Assembly: GCA_963756515.1 (NCBI GenBank)
Contig: CAVWNV010000012.1
Span: forward strand, 1 to 64,000
DNA: 64,000 nucleotides
Reading direction: 5' to 3'
DNA from: Bog-756 sp963756515
Lineage (GTDB): Bacteria; Actinomycetota; Acidimicrobiia; Acidimicrobiales; RAAP-2
In this document: positions 26,759 to 35,131 of the stretch, piece by piece
How positions within the stretch are numbered: the first letter of the stretch is position 1
Layout of the letters: each line of letters begins with the position of its first letter
Program-made: the position numbers and the translations under genes
Notes under the pieces: model-generated
Database searches by the model: none
The model's input: only the letters and a program-made list of their open reading frames with translations
Told to the model about the DNA's origin: nothing

Positions 26759-26900
26759 CCCACAGGAGGCTTAGGATTGCACCTGGTAGAGGCCGGCATG
26801 TGACCCAATTCAGGTTTAGTCCTAAGTGATTACTTGAGATTTTACCTGGTTTAGGTCACTGACTGCACCGATCCAGGTATGAACCTAAGATTGACACCGT
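26759..26900 (-). promoter_or_regulatory. abiE promoter region with four related operator-like repeats
   Basis: Four copies of a 16-17-bp motif, CCAGGT-N6-CTAAG or its reverse complement, precede abiEi: 26,770-26,786 (reverse), 26,811-26,826, 26,844-26,858 (reverse, weaker) and 26,873-26,889. They form alternating inverted repeats. AbiEi proteins are known to bind inverted repeats in their own promoter, so these are likely operators. TAAAAT on the minus strand (around 26,838) is a possible -10. Confidence 0.55.
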
Positions 26901-27294
26901 GGCCAGCCTTCACCTGGGACGATGCCACTACAGGAGCGGGGCTCGGACCGGCGAGGCAATGAAGATCGACTCTTCGTCGTCACGATGGCCCTGTTCCTGC
27001 TCCTCATCAGCGCCGCCACCGTCGTGGTGGTGGTGGTGGTGACAGCCGAAAGGCGCCGCCGGAGCGTTCCTCGGTGCGGAGACGACCGACCCCGCAACCC
27101 GGGTGTCGACCCGGGCGAGCTCGATTCGCTCTCGGTCGGTAGGAGCGTTCAGCGTTACGCTCCGGGGGAACCTGCGCTTTCCTCATGGACGGCGTTACTT
27201 AAATTTTCGCCCAAAACTTTACTTAGCTGATTCGGAAGTCAAGCCGGCTTTCGCCGTGCTGCGTTGCGACTGCACGCCGCTACGAGGTGGTGGG
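26901..27294. other. intergenic region with the second 56-bp shared sequence
   Basis: No convincing gene is present. Short open frames here lack ribosome sites; one contains a run of eight Val codons from a GTGGTG microsatellite (27,022-27,041). Positions 27,194-27,249 resemble 11,637-11,692 in island B, with the imperfect dyad AAATTTT-CGCCC-AAAACTTT. Confidence 0.4.
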
Positions 27295-27495
27295 TCAGTT
27301 TGGCCGGCGGGGTTTTGAGGACACCCGGACGAGCCCGTAACCCCCCAGTCGGCACCGGGCGCAGGCTTTGCGGCCGGGGTTGGCTGGAAGTCCTGCCCGG
27401 AGCCCGCACACCGTCCGACTCGTGCCAGGGCTAGCGACGTGTGACATTCCATCGGTCCCATCGCCCGCGAGTACGTACTTCAGTCGGATTGTCAC
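27295..27495 (-). CDS. small zinc-ribbon-like protein
   Basis: This is a 66-aa open frame. The central part MSHVASPGTSRTVCGLRAG and then RKACARCRLGG has one Cys followed by a C-x2-C, a pattern seen in many short actinobacterial mobile-element proteins (H..A..G....CG, then C..C). The start could be ATG 27,495 or the internal ATG before SHVASPG. No partner gene is adjacent on this strand. Function is unknown; it could also be a chance frame. Confidence 0.4.
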   Translation of the reverse strand: MTIRLKYVLAGDGTDGMSHVASPGTSRTVCGLRAGLPANPGRKACARCRLGGYGLVRVSSKPRRPN

Positions 27496-27564
27496 AAGTC
27501 AAGAATACCGGAGGAACAGCTTGAGTTCGGTTGGCACACCCGGTCGATATTCTCCATCCTGTGG

Positions 27565-27954
27565 TTGAAACGAGAGCATCCGAGCGTCCCGGTCCCCATC
27601 GGTCTACCGTTGTCCCTGGTGGTGGCGCACAAGGACGTGGTTCTTGCGGTGTTGGGGGCTTCGGCGGCGCTGTCGGGCCTATTGCTGGTCTTTCTCGGAC
27701 TGGTTGTGGGAGCGTACGGGGGACTTGCCGGAGATACTCCAAAGTCCGTCAAGAAGCCCCTTCGCACGACTGGCTGGGTTCTCGTCGGCGCTTTCGGCGT
27801 TGGCTTGGTGTGCGCAGCATTGGCCACCGTTTGGCTCCTGCAGCTCACTGGAGGTCAGAGCCTGTATGTTTCGACGGTCGGGCTGTTCTTCGTGCAGCTC
27901 GTCTGCTTGGCGGCAGCGACCGTCTGGACGCTGAAGGAGCTGTTGTGGGACTAA
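27565..27954 (+). CDS. small multi-spanning membrane protein
   Basis: This is a 129-aa protein with three or four hydrophobic helices: VVLAVLGASAALSGLLLVFL, VGAYGGLAG, VLVGAFGVGLVCAALATVWL and VGLFFVQLVCLAAATVWTL. The start is TTG at 27,565; a later GTG before VVAHKDVVL is possible. Its stop overlaps the GTG of the next gene (27,945). With the two following genes it makes a compact plus-strand operon of unknown function in the cargo of island C. Small membrane proteins beside soluble partners are often effectors in defence or toxin modules, but nothing here proves that. Confidence 0.6.
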   Translation: MKREHPSVPVPIGLPLSLVVAHKDVVLAVLGASAALSGLLLVFLGLVVGAYGGLAGDTPKSVKKPLRTTGWVLVGAFGVGLVCAALATVWLLQLTGGQSLYVSTVGLFFVQLVCLAAATVWTLKELLWD

Positions 27955-28247
27955 CGGCGGAGACTGAGTTGAGTCTTGAGGATGCCGGCTTGATCGATTT
28001 CTTCAATGCCAACAAGAAGGCATTTGTCGAAATGGCGGTGAAGGCGTACACCTACTCGAAAGAGTACGTAGAGAATCGGGGTCTTCCCGTTCGACGCGAC
28101 GACGTTGCAAAGGCATTAGATCCTGCATTACGGACCAACGAGCCGCTCCACGACTATCTAGCACTCAAAAAGCTACGGCAGAAGTATTGGTATACAGCAT
28201 TCGGTGATCTGATTATCGACCGACTCTGGGAGGACCTGATCAAATGA
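27945..28247 (+). CDS. hypothetical protein, middle gene of a three-gene operon
   Basis: This is a 100-aa charged, helical protein beginning VGLTAETELSLEDAGLID and ending in KKLRQKYWYTAFGDLIIDRL. GTG at 27,945 lies inside the end of the membrane-protein gene (10-nt overlap), and its TGA overlaps the ATG of the next gene (ATGA at 28,244-28,247). I do not recognise the family. The overlaps on both sides support that it is real and works with its neighbours. Confidence 0.58.
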   Translation: MGLTAETELSLEDAGLIDFFNANKKAFVEMAVKAYTYSKEYVENRGLPVRRDDVAKALDPALRTNEPLHDYLALKKLRQKYWYTAFGDLIIDRLWEDLIK

Positions 28248-28408
28248 CTGACAGCGAACGAAACGCCAAGGCGAAGGAATACATCGACAGCATTGTGGCG
28301 ATCAACCGCAAGTACGGAATGGGCACCGTCGTTTCGGATGAGGTCTACGAACAAGCGGTGGACGATGCAGCGGGAGCGTTCAGAAACATTTCGACCCAGC
28401 CCGCCTAG
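28244..28408 (+). CDS. very small hypothetical protein (54 aa)
   Basis: The frame reads MTDSERNAKAKEYIDSIVAI and continues to DDAAGAFRNISTQPA before TAG at 28,406-28,408. It overlaps the preceding gene by 4 nt (ATGA), a strong sign of translational coupling. It is hydrophilic with a predicted amphipathic helix and has no cysteine or membrane segment. It abuts the transposase fragment at 28,405, so its natural 3' end may have been changed by that insertion. The family is not recognised. Confidence 0.5.
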   Translation: MTDSERNAKAKEYIDSIVAINRKYGMGTVVSDEVYEQAVDDAAGAFRNISTQPA

Positions 28409-28632
28409 TCCAGCAGACCAGCGATCTCCCAGATTGACCACACATGGTCGGCGATGCCAGCAGCCATGGCCGGAGTCGTCGGCTTGCCGAACTGTTTGGT
28501 CAGCGTCTGGTGGGGACGGGCGAAGTTGTAGTGCATGTAGTGGAGGCTGACCGCGTGGGCGAGGTTCTCCACCTTCTTTGAGAACCCGTTGGTCAGTCGA
28601 CGGTCAGGCGTTCCTAGCCTCGGCAATTTCAA
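28405..28632 (-). pseudogene. transposase C-terminal fragment (IS1-like DDE)
   Basis: The 75-aa fragment RRLTNGFSKKVENLAHAVSL, HYMHYNFARPHQTL and TPAMAAGIADHVWSIWEI is the end of a DDE transposase of IS1-related type, where HYNF.RPH and TPAM.AG..DHVW are conserved. The catalytic N-terminal part is missing. Its terminus touches the small operon at 27,565-28,408, so a past insertion and deletion shaped this junction. Confidence 0.75.
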
Positions 28633-28717
28633 ACTGACCCACTACCCGCTACGACCGGTCACCGGCCGTCGTTGTATGGTGACAGCACCCACCTGGTCGC
28701 TTCGTCGATCGGGCCCG

Positions 28718-28741
28718 GAGCCCGCCCGGTGTGGCGGGCTC
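28718..28741. terminator. GC-rich hairpin, terminator candidate
   Basis: A perfect 9-bp stem, GAGCCCGCC/GGCGGGCTC, surrounds a 6-nt loop (CGGTGT) and is followed on the plus strand by TTGTAATT. It lies 17 nt past the stop of xis (minus strand), so it probably ends the AICE operon. The plus-strand side has the better, though short, T-rich tail. Confidence 0.55.
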
Positions 28742-28757
28742 TTGTAATTCCCCAACT

Positions 28758-29003
28758 TCAGGATCCCGCCGTCGGATCGGCCGGACTCACCCGCTTCTCG
28801 TCGATCCACCTGGCCACCTCCACCTGGTCGAAGCGGATGTAGTGGCCGACCTTCACATACGGGATCCGTCGCTCGGCCACCATCCGGCGAACGTGACGGT
28901 GACTCGTGCCCAGCCAGGTGGCCACCCCGTTCATGTCCAGCAACGGACTGCGGACGACGGTGAACCCGGCAGTTGCTGTATCGACGACCTCGGCACTGTC
29001 CAT
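28758..29003 (-). CDS. xis: excisionase (Xis), MerR-type HTH
   Basis: This is an 81-aa protein with an excisionase-type winged helix: PLLDMNGVATWLGTSHRHVR, RMVAERRIPYVKVGHYIRFD and VARWIDEKR. It binds near attL/attR to direct the integrase towards excision. ATG at 29,003 shares a base with the rep stop (TGATG). A GTG one codon earlier is possible. It is the last gene of the AICE operon and, unlike rep and tra, is intact. Confidence 0.85.
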   Translation of the reverse strand: MDSAEVVDTATAGFTVVRSPLLDMNGVATWLGTSHRHVRRMVAERRIPYVKVGHYIRFDQVEVARWIDEKRVSPADPTAGS

Positions 29004-30414
29004 CACCGCACCTCTCCCTCCATCTCGGCTACTGCTCTCGTGGCTCGAGCTCCTCCTTCCTCGCGGGCCAGCATGCGGCCGTCCCGGAGATCCTCTTCCA
29101 TGTTCCTGGCCAGGCAGACGTCACCGGCGGTCCGGTAGCCCGAGCCCTCGTAGGTCCACTCCCGGAACTCGACCTCCTCCTCGTCCGGCACGTCGCTGCC
29201 CGCTCCCCGTTGGGCGAGCCGCCACCGCTGACGTTCGGCCCGCAGGGCGGCGAAGGTCGTCGAGTAGCGCTGTGACTTGGTGAGGAAGTGGCCCCGGAAC
29301 CCGCAGGTGTGGGCCCACAGCCGCAACCGGAACCGCTCGACGCTCTCCTGTTCGCCCAGCTCCCAGGCCGTCTCCACCAGCGTCCGGAGGTGGTCGGGCA
29401 GTCGCTCGTCCCGGGGAATGCCGGACCGGAGGCGGTGATCGAGCACACCTCGGTCGTCGGACCCCTTGGTGGCGTACTTGGCCAGGTAGGCGGCGGCACG
29501 CCGTCGTCCGTTCTCGGCCTCGGTCACCACGGTGGCGTCCACCTGCTGGCCCCAGGCCATCCGCTCGCCGTCCGCTCCCGGCCGGGGTGCACTGACCTTC
29601 CGGGCGGCGATGTGAAGGGCGGTGGCCACCATGGTCGGCGTCGATCCCGTCGGGTGCTTGGCCGAGCTTCATCGTCACGGACGTCGGCCCGGACCAGGGC
29701 GTGGAGGTGGACCGAGCCCCGTCGTTGGAACTCGACCACCTTCACATAGGACAGCCGGAGCCGGCGGGCCGCTTCCCGGGCACTCATGCCCAGCAGCGAT
29801 CCGAGGGCCCGCAGGGCGTAGATGGTGGTCCGGCGCCAGAGCTCGGAGACCCCGGCATTGAACAGCACCGCTCCCTCGTAGTCGTAGCAGTCGGGGCAGA
29901 GGGCCTGGCCGAGTAGGTCGTCCTCCTCGTCGTGGCGCCGTCCACAGACGAGCGTCCTCCCGTGGGGACAGCGCTGGCCGGTCGGGTGGCAGGTGCCGTC
30001 CGGTCGCTGCCGGTGGACCGCTCCGAAGCTGGGGGCGGTGAGGGTGAGGAGGACCGCCGGGTGCTCGGCCGACGGTCTCGGGCACCTCCTTCCCGCCCCG
30101 GAGTCCTGCCGCCACCAGGGCGAAGGCATCGCCCCGGTAGAGGGAGGCACAGGGCGGACAGAGGGTCTCCCGTCTGCGTCCCGCAGGCCTTGAGCAGCAC
30201 CCCGTCCGGCAGGCTCCGGGTGTCGAAGCGCACCTGGTGGTGTCCCGTCGGTGGAGCTGGCCGTGATCCGACCGGACAGCCGGACCGGCCGCCGGCAGCC
30301 CCGGACAGCACGGATCTGGGACTCGAAGGCGTCGTAGCCGCCGGGGCTGTGCATCCGGGCGATGATCCCCTCGACCACCCTCCGGTCGTCATCGGTCATG
30401 GTCACGGTGGTCAT
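29003..30414 (-). pseudogene. RepSA-like replication initiator, several frameshifts
   Basis: Fragments in three frames reconstruct an AICE replication initiator. The zinc region is CPHGRTLVCGRRHDEEDDLL, then CPDCYDY. The conserved block is NAGVSELWRRTTIYALRALG, LRLSYVKVVEFQRRGSVHLH (the HxH of rolling-circle Rep) and LVRADVRDD. The C-terminal half is AAAYLAKYATKGSDDRG, then HTCGFRGHFLTKSQRYST, to the stop at 29,003. Frame changes are needed at least near 30,230, 30,100 and 29,640. In AICEs this protein starts rolling-circle replication of the excised circle. Start ATG 30,414 overlaps the tra stop (ATGA). Confidence 0.8.
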
Positions 30415-31712
30415 CGGTCTGTTCTCCGGAGCAGCTCGGCCCGAATGGCCAGATCGAACAAGGGGCCGTCCTCCAACACGAAGCACCGCATCCGCCGGGG
30501 CACCGTTCCCTCGGCCAGGAGGTAGCCGACACCCCGGTGGGCGGGGTCGATCTCGGAGGCGGTGTAGCCCTCGGACGCCCAGCCGGCCCCGAGCACGGTG
30601 TCCGAGGCGTCCCGGGTCGAGCACCGCAGGGCCAGCCGGGATCCGAAGAGGTCCCGGATGGAGGTGGGGACGATGTCCGAGGCCGGCTTCTGGGTGGCCG
30701 CCACCACCACGATCCCGGCGGCCCGTCCCCGGGCCACGATGTCCCGCAGGAGCTCGACGAACCGGTCCCGGTCCTTGCCCTTCCCCTGGGTGTAGAGGGC
30801 CAGCTCGTCGATGACCACCACGATGAGGCCCAGGCCGGTGGTCTCGTCGATCTTGCGCAGTCCCCAGTTCGAGCAGGAGGGCGTAGCGCTCATCCATCTC
30901 GGCCTGGAGCTCACCCAGGGCCTCGGTCGCCCGCTCGATGTCGGCACCGACGAACCGACGGGCCGAGCCCGCCCAGGCGGCCAGTTCGACCAGCTTGCCG
31001 TCGAAGCACCACAGCTCGGTGTCCGGGTCGAGGGCGGCCGCCGCCACCACCAGGGACAGGGCGTTCGACTTCCCCGCTCCCGGCTCACCTCCCAACAGCA
31101 GGTGGTGACCGGCCAGCTGGAGGACCACCAGCTCGTTGTCCTCGTCGTAGCCGAGGGGCAGCCCGCCCCACAGGTTGGTCTGGGCCATGCCTGGTCCACG
31201 GCCACGGCATGGGCGGCTTCGGCCAGCGGGTCGCGTTGGACCAGCACGAGCTGGGCCCGCCTGGCCGCGTCCGGGTCCTCCCGCACCCGGACCCGGGCGA
31301 CTCCGAGGGCCACGGCCAAGGGCTCGGTGAGCGTGGCCAGGTCGGTCGCCGTGCAGCGGGGCGAGACCACGATGTCGAGCACCGCCCCCGAGGGCGTGGG
31401 GCGCTGGGACACCACGGCCGGGCGACGTCGCACCGTCGAGCCCGACGGCGCTGAACACCTTGCCGTAGTAGCGCTCGAGCCGTTCCCGGCGGTAGAGGTC
31501 GATCATCCAGGTCCGGGTGGGCCGATAGGCGACGAGGAGGACGGCGAGGACGCCGACGATGAGCATGGCCGACGGGCCGTCCGAAGAGGAGGACCAGGAC
31601 GACCCTCGCCACCGTAGTGGCGAGGGTCAGTCCGGTCTCCAGGCGACGCCCCAGGGCGGTGCGCACGAACCAGTCCGATGGGATCGGGTCCCTTGTGGGT
31701 GGTCGTCCTCAT
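30411..31712 (-). pseudogene. FtsK/TraSA-type conjugative DNA translocase, frameshifted
   Basis: Fragments in several frames show an N-terminal membrane region (LIVGVLAVLLVAYRPTRTWM), the pore-ATPase Walker A HHLLLGGEPGAGKSNALSLV, Walker B LGLIVVVIDELALYTQGKG, and the FtsK motif VVVAATQKPASDIVPTSIRD followed by RLALRCSTRDASDTVLG. These are the hallmarks of TraSA/TraB translocases that move double-stranded DNA between mycelia or cells. Frame changes occur near 31,650, 31,430, 31,180 and 30,860. Start ATG 31,712 overlaps the previous small gene and the stop overlaps rep, so gene order and coupling are preserved despite the indels. Confidence 0.82.
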
Positions 31713-31835
31713 CGCTTGGCCTCCGCCTTCTCGAGCAGGTAGAGGACCCCCATGATGCAGAGGGCCTCCCAGGTCAGGCCGACGGACGGCCACGAAGAAG
31801 CCGAACATGGCTCCGAGGTTGAGGAGCACTCTCAT
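31709..31835 (-). pseudogene. small membrane protein of the AICE operon, one frameshift
   Basis: The frame starts MRVLLNLGAMFGFFVAVR at 31,835. With one extra base removed near 31,783 it continues LTWEALCIMGVLYLLEKAEA to a TGA at 31,709 that overlaps the tra ATG. The corrected product is about 41 aa with one or two hydrophobic segments. Its ATG overlaps the stop of the SCO3933-like gene (ATGA). Tiny membrane proteins are usual between the regulator and tra in AICEs. Confidence 0.5.
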
Positions 31836-32155
31836 GACGCCTCCCTCGTGGCCCGGGCCGGCTCGATGGCGGCGGCCTCGTAGAAGACGCCGGTGGTGCC
31901 GTCCCGGGTGGTGAAGGTGGAGATGGTCGGAGCGGTGATGGTGATCGGTGCTCCGACGACCAGTCCCTTCGGCTCCTTGGTGGTGCGGACCCCGAAGAGC
32001 TCGGGACGGCCGTTGCCGACCACGATCACCTCGGTCCGGAACAGCAACTCGCCGTCCCGGTTGGTCTTCTGCTTGCCCGTCTCCGGGTCGGGGATGGCCT
32101 GGGGCGGCCCTCCGCAGAGGACGATCAGCTTGGTCAACTCCAGTGGCAGTGCCAT
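31832..32155 (-). CDS. SCO3933-like AICE regulatory protein
   Basis: This is a 107-aa protein, LTKLIVLCGGPPQAIPDPET, then RDGELLFRTEVIVVGNGRPE and VGAPITITAPTISTFTTRDG. The layout (variable start, D-x-E/T-G-K-x-x-x-R-x-G-x-x-L-F, then an OB-like beta region) matches the SCO3933-type proteins found just upstream of traSA in AICEs. ATG 32,155 has AAAGGA 8-9 nt upstream; longer frames are ignored. It heads the overlapping operon of small TM protein, tra, rep and xis. A single-strand-binding or regulatory role has been proposed for the family; I cannot decide from sequence. Confidence 0.68.
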   Translation of the reverse strand: MALPLELTKLIVLCGGPPQAIPDPETGKQKTNRDGELLFRTEVIVVGNGRPELFGVRTTKEPKGLVVGAPITITAPTISTFTTRDGTTGVFYEAAAIEPARATREAS

Positions 32156-32331
32156 GGTTGGTTCCTTTCTGTTGGGCAGGCCGGTGTCTCCGGCCTGTGG
32201 TGATGGCCGGAATCTCCGGCCGGATCCGCGGTGGTCCGCGGACTGCTGATGACCAGGGCGTCGAGCACGATCTGGCCTCCGGTGGGGAGGGGCGACGACA
32301 GATCGGGCTCGCACGCTGGCAAAATGGAGGT
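32156..32331. promoter_or_regulatory. divergent region with three consecutive hairpins
   Basis: Between the AICE operon and the SARP-like gene lie three short perfect inverted repeats: GGCCGG-TGTCT-CCGGCC (32,179-32,195), GGCCGG-AATCT-CCGGCC (32,205-32,221) and CCGCGG-TGGT-CCGCGG (32,226-32,241). The first two are also direct repeats of each other, spaced 26 bp apart. They could be operators on the DNA or attenuating hairpins in the operon's leader, since the regulator's ribosome site lies just left of them. Confidence 0.5.
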
Positions 32332-33896
32332 GTGGGTAGGGGCAGGGCAGGCTTCTCGGCGGTACTTCGCGTCGCGCTCGTTCTCAGCGCGCCCGTGGTG
32401 CTCGTCGTTGGATTGAGCAACGCCGCGCGTCGCCCTGCCGGTCGGGCGGCAGTTCGCCCCGGCCTCCGGTGCAGTGGCGTGGAGCGCGGCACTGGGTGAC
32501 GGAACCACGCAGAGTGCCCCGGTCACCATCGATGCCGCCGAGGTGGCCCTGGGGGACGAACTCCCCGATGGGGACCAGCTCGTCGCCAGCCAGCACTACT
32601 TCTACGTGTCCCTGCACCCGAACTACGAGTTCGCCGGCGTGCTCACTCCGATCGTGATGCCGCCGACGGGGGCCACGCTGACCACGGCCGGTGGCACGGT
32701 CACCGGGCAGGAAGCCCCGTCGAACCTCGGCGACGACGCCCAGTGGTACTTCCCGGTTCCCGCCGATCTGGGATCGGCCACCCTCCAGGTCGACGGATTC
32801 TCGAAGGTGCTCGGGAACGAGCGTGGGGACTTCATCCCGTGGACGTTCGGGCCCTCCACCATCGACTTCGTGGCCACCTCTCCCTTGCCTTCCAGCCCGA
32901 CCACTTCCGTCCCGGCCGGGCCGGCCCATCCGCATCCCAAAGCCGGAGCGTCCAAGCCGGTCACCGCATCGAAGGCCGGAGGGCTCCCTGTGGGAACGAA
33001 CGTCGGCGCCGGCGTGGCCGGTCTGGCCGTCCTCATCGCCGGCGGCGCAGGGCTGGTGTCGCTCGTTCGCCGACGCCGCTTCTACCGGGCCGACAAGGAG
33101 AAGCGGATCACGGTCTCCAGTACCGCTCTCGTTGCCGGGGCCACCCTGCCGGGGGGAGCCGTCCTCCGTCCGGATGGCCAGGCCATCCTGGTGAAGATCC
33201 TCGGTGCCCTGCAGCTCGAAGGGGCCAAACGGAAGGCCATCTCCGTCCCGGTCCTCGAGATCATCGTCTTCCTGGTCCTCAATCCCGGCCAGACCTTCAA
33301 CTCGGCCCAGCTGAGGGAGCGGATCTGGGGACTCGGCCGGAAGCCCATCACCTCCGGCACCTTCCGCAACTACATGACCGAACTGCGGAAGGTCCTCGGG
33401 CCCGGCATGGTGGTCACCGAGCGCTACAACTTCACGATGACGGGAGCCGTCACCTGTGACCGGGACCAGTTCCGTGCCGTCCTCGAGGGTGGCGACGGGT
33501 TGGCCGGGCAGGAGGAGGCCCTCGCTCTGGTACGGGGCCCCGTCCTCCATGGCGCCTTCGAAGGCAGAGAACTCGCCGTTCACCTGGGCCCTCGACGAAG
33601 TCCACCTCATCGAGGACGAGGTCACCAGCGTTGCCGTGGACCTCGCTCTGGCCTGCCTGGCACAGGGTGATCCCGCTCGAGCGTCCCGGGCGGTGGCCAG
33701 CGGCCTGCTGTGCATGGAGGCCGACCTTCGGCTGCGCACCGTCGACCTCGAGGTCGGGGCGGCCATCGGGGGACCGAGTGAGGTCGGCCGGCGCCTCCAA
33801 GCGGCCAAGGCGTCCATGGCCACCTTCCCCCACGACGTCGCCGAGCTCGAGCGGGCCGCCCGCCGGCTGGGCTGGGAGGCACCGGTTTCGGGCTGA
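32332..33896 (+). pseudogene. membrane-anchored SARP-like regulator (wHTH + BTAD), two frameshifts
   Basis: Reconstructed order: signal/TM segment VLRVALVLSAPVVLVVGLSN; an extracytoplasmic domain (QHYFYVSLHPNYEFAGVLTP); a TM helix, VAGLAVLIAGGAGLVSLVRR; an OmpR-type winged helix, TFNSAQLRERIWGLGRKPIT and FRNYMTELRKVLG; and a BTAD helical domain, FTWALDEVHLIEDEVTSVAV to LAQGDPARASRAVASGL. Frame changes occur near 32,428 and 33,565. A SARP domain inside with a sensor outside suggests a one-component membrane regulator; such proteins appear in some AICEs. The GTG start at 32,332 is tentative. Confidence 0.65.
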
Positions 33897-34310
33897 GATC
33901 GGAGGGGACTTCGGGGGGTTCGACATCGCCCGTCAGCGTGCCGGGCAACCTGTCATGTAAGTTGTCATGTTGGTCCCTGACCAGGGACTTTGCGGCCGGA
34001 TTTGGACCCGAAATCGCGCTCTTCGAGGGTTCCACGACCCACTCCGGCGGGGTGCCGGACCGCCGCCACCGCGTCAAGTGTCGCTGCGGGAGCCACCGTT
34101 GACGGTCCCGATTTCAGTCGTTCGGGGGTGGCTCTCCTCGCTGGAGCTTCGCTCCCCACTTGACCCGTCGTCGTCGTCCCGGCGTTGGGCACTCAAGGAT
34201 CGACGAGGCCTCGTCGCTCCTCTTGGAGAGGAACGGCCGGGGTCATCGTCCGGGGTCCCCGGTGCGCCGGCGCCGGGCCCGCTTCTGTCCGTTCACTCCG
34301 AGGAGGACTC
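33897..34310. other. intergenic region, no gene seen
   Basis: It contains a short repeat GTCATGTAAGTTGTCATGTT (33,952-33,971) and GTCCCTGACCAGGGAC (33,973-33,988), a nearly perfect dyad (GTCCCTG/CAGGGAC). It may be an operator or the terminator region of the SARP-like gene. No coding frame has a ribosome site. Confidence 0.4.
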
Positions 34311-34520
34311 ATGGCTCGAATCACCAGTGCCCAGCTCGAGGCGTTCCTGGCCTTCGGGAACGCATCGATCGCCGTATGCGAGGTGAAGGAGCTCGCTCGG
34401 CGAAGTCAGCCCGACGACGCTGCCGAGGATCTACTCGCCGAGCTCAGGGATGCTCACGAACAGCTCCGGGAGCTCTTCGACCGAGGGGCTCGACGACGCC
34501 GTCTGTGTCCTGGCCCGTGA
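34311..34520 (+). CDS. small hypothetical protein (69 aa)
   Basis: ATG 34,311 is preceded by a strong AGGAGG ribosome site 5 nt away. The product MARITSAQLEAFLAFGNASI, then ELLAELRDAHEQLRELF-type helices, is hydrophilic and probably a helical hairpin. The end RGARRRRLCPGP is very basic and may result from a late frame change. The family is not recognised. It lies alone between the SARP-like gene and the helicase cluster. Confidence 0.52.
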   Translation: MARITSAQLEAFLAFGNASIAVCEVKELARRSQPDDAAEDLLAELRDAHEQLRELFDRGARRRRLCPGP

Positions 34521-35131
34521 CGTGATGGAGTTGGCTTCGAAGTCGACAGCTGTGCTCAACCAGGAACAGCAACGATCTGGCAGTTGAGCAGGGCAGATTC
34601 CCATTTTTCCTATGGATATGCGTCTCACGCCGGCGGGACTGCCTGCGGCGCCCGCCGGCGAATCGCTCCTACGTTCGGTAGGACAGGGCTTCTCAGCCAG
34701 GCGAATGGTTCGGAGAGTGTGTGACGACCTTCTCTACGGAAGATCAAGTAACTCATGCATATCTCATCTGATGCATATCTGCCCCTCCCAGCTCATGAGG
34801 AATGAACTGGTCAGACCCTGAATCTGATCAGGTTGTGCCGAGTCCACTGGGAGTCAGGCAACGAAGGTCGAGCGGCACCTCCATCTCTTGCCGGGCGGTC
34901 CCCGGTACCCAATCTGAATGTTGCCGGGGAGATGGTTGCCAGACGGGAGGCCGTGCAACTTCTCGCAACCACCAACGCGCAATCGCGAACAGTCCTCTCT
35001 GAAACCTGATCGCGAGGTTAGTTTTGGGTGTGCTCTGTCACACTGCGGTAGCCAGGTTCTCTTGCGTGCGGGTACTTCCGACTCTGATCCTACCCACCGC
35101 CTCGGAGCAACCGGTGGGGAGGATCGACTGA
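34521..35131. other. 611-bp non-coding stretch with a strong hairpin
   Basis: No supported gene is present. A perfect 10-bp stem, CGCCGGCGGG/CCCGCCGGCG, with a 13-nt loop lies at 34,628-34,660. ATGCATATCTCATCTGATGCATATCT (34,755-34,780) is a tandem of ATGCATATCT units. The last 30 bp carry the ribosome site of the helicase (GGAGG, 9 nt before ATG 35,132). Confidence 0.45.

Noticed and set aside
27022..27041. GTGGTG run as a structured repeat or coding homopolymer
   Set aside because: It is a simple microsatellite in a frame without ribosome site or homologous features.
32384..33823. Long minus-strand frame (479 aa) opposite the SARP-like gene
   Set aside because: Composition is Gly/Arg/Asp-rich without any motif. 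The plus strand carries clear TM, winged-helix and BTAD domains.
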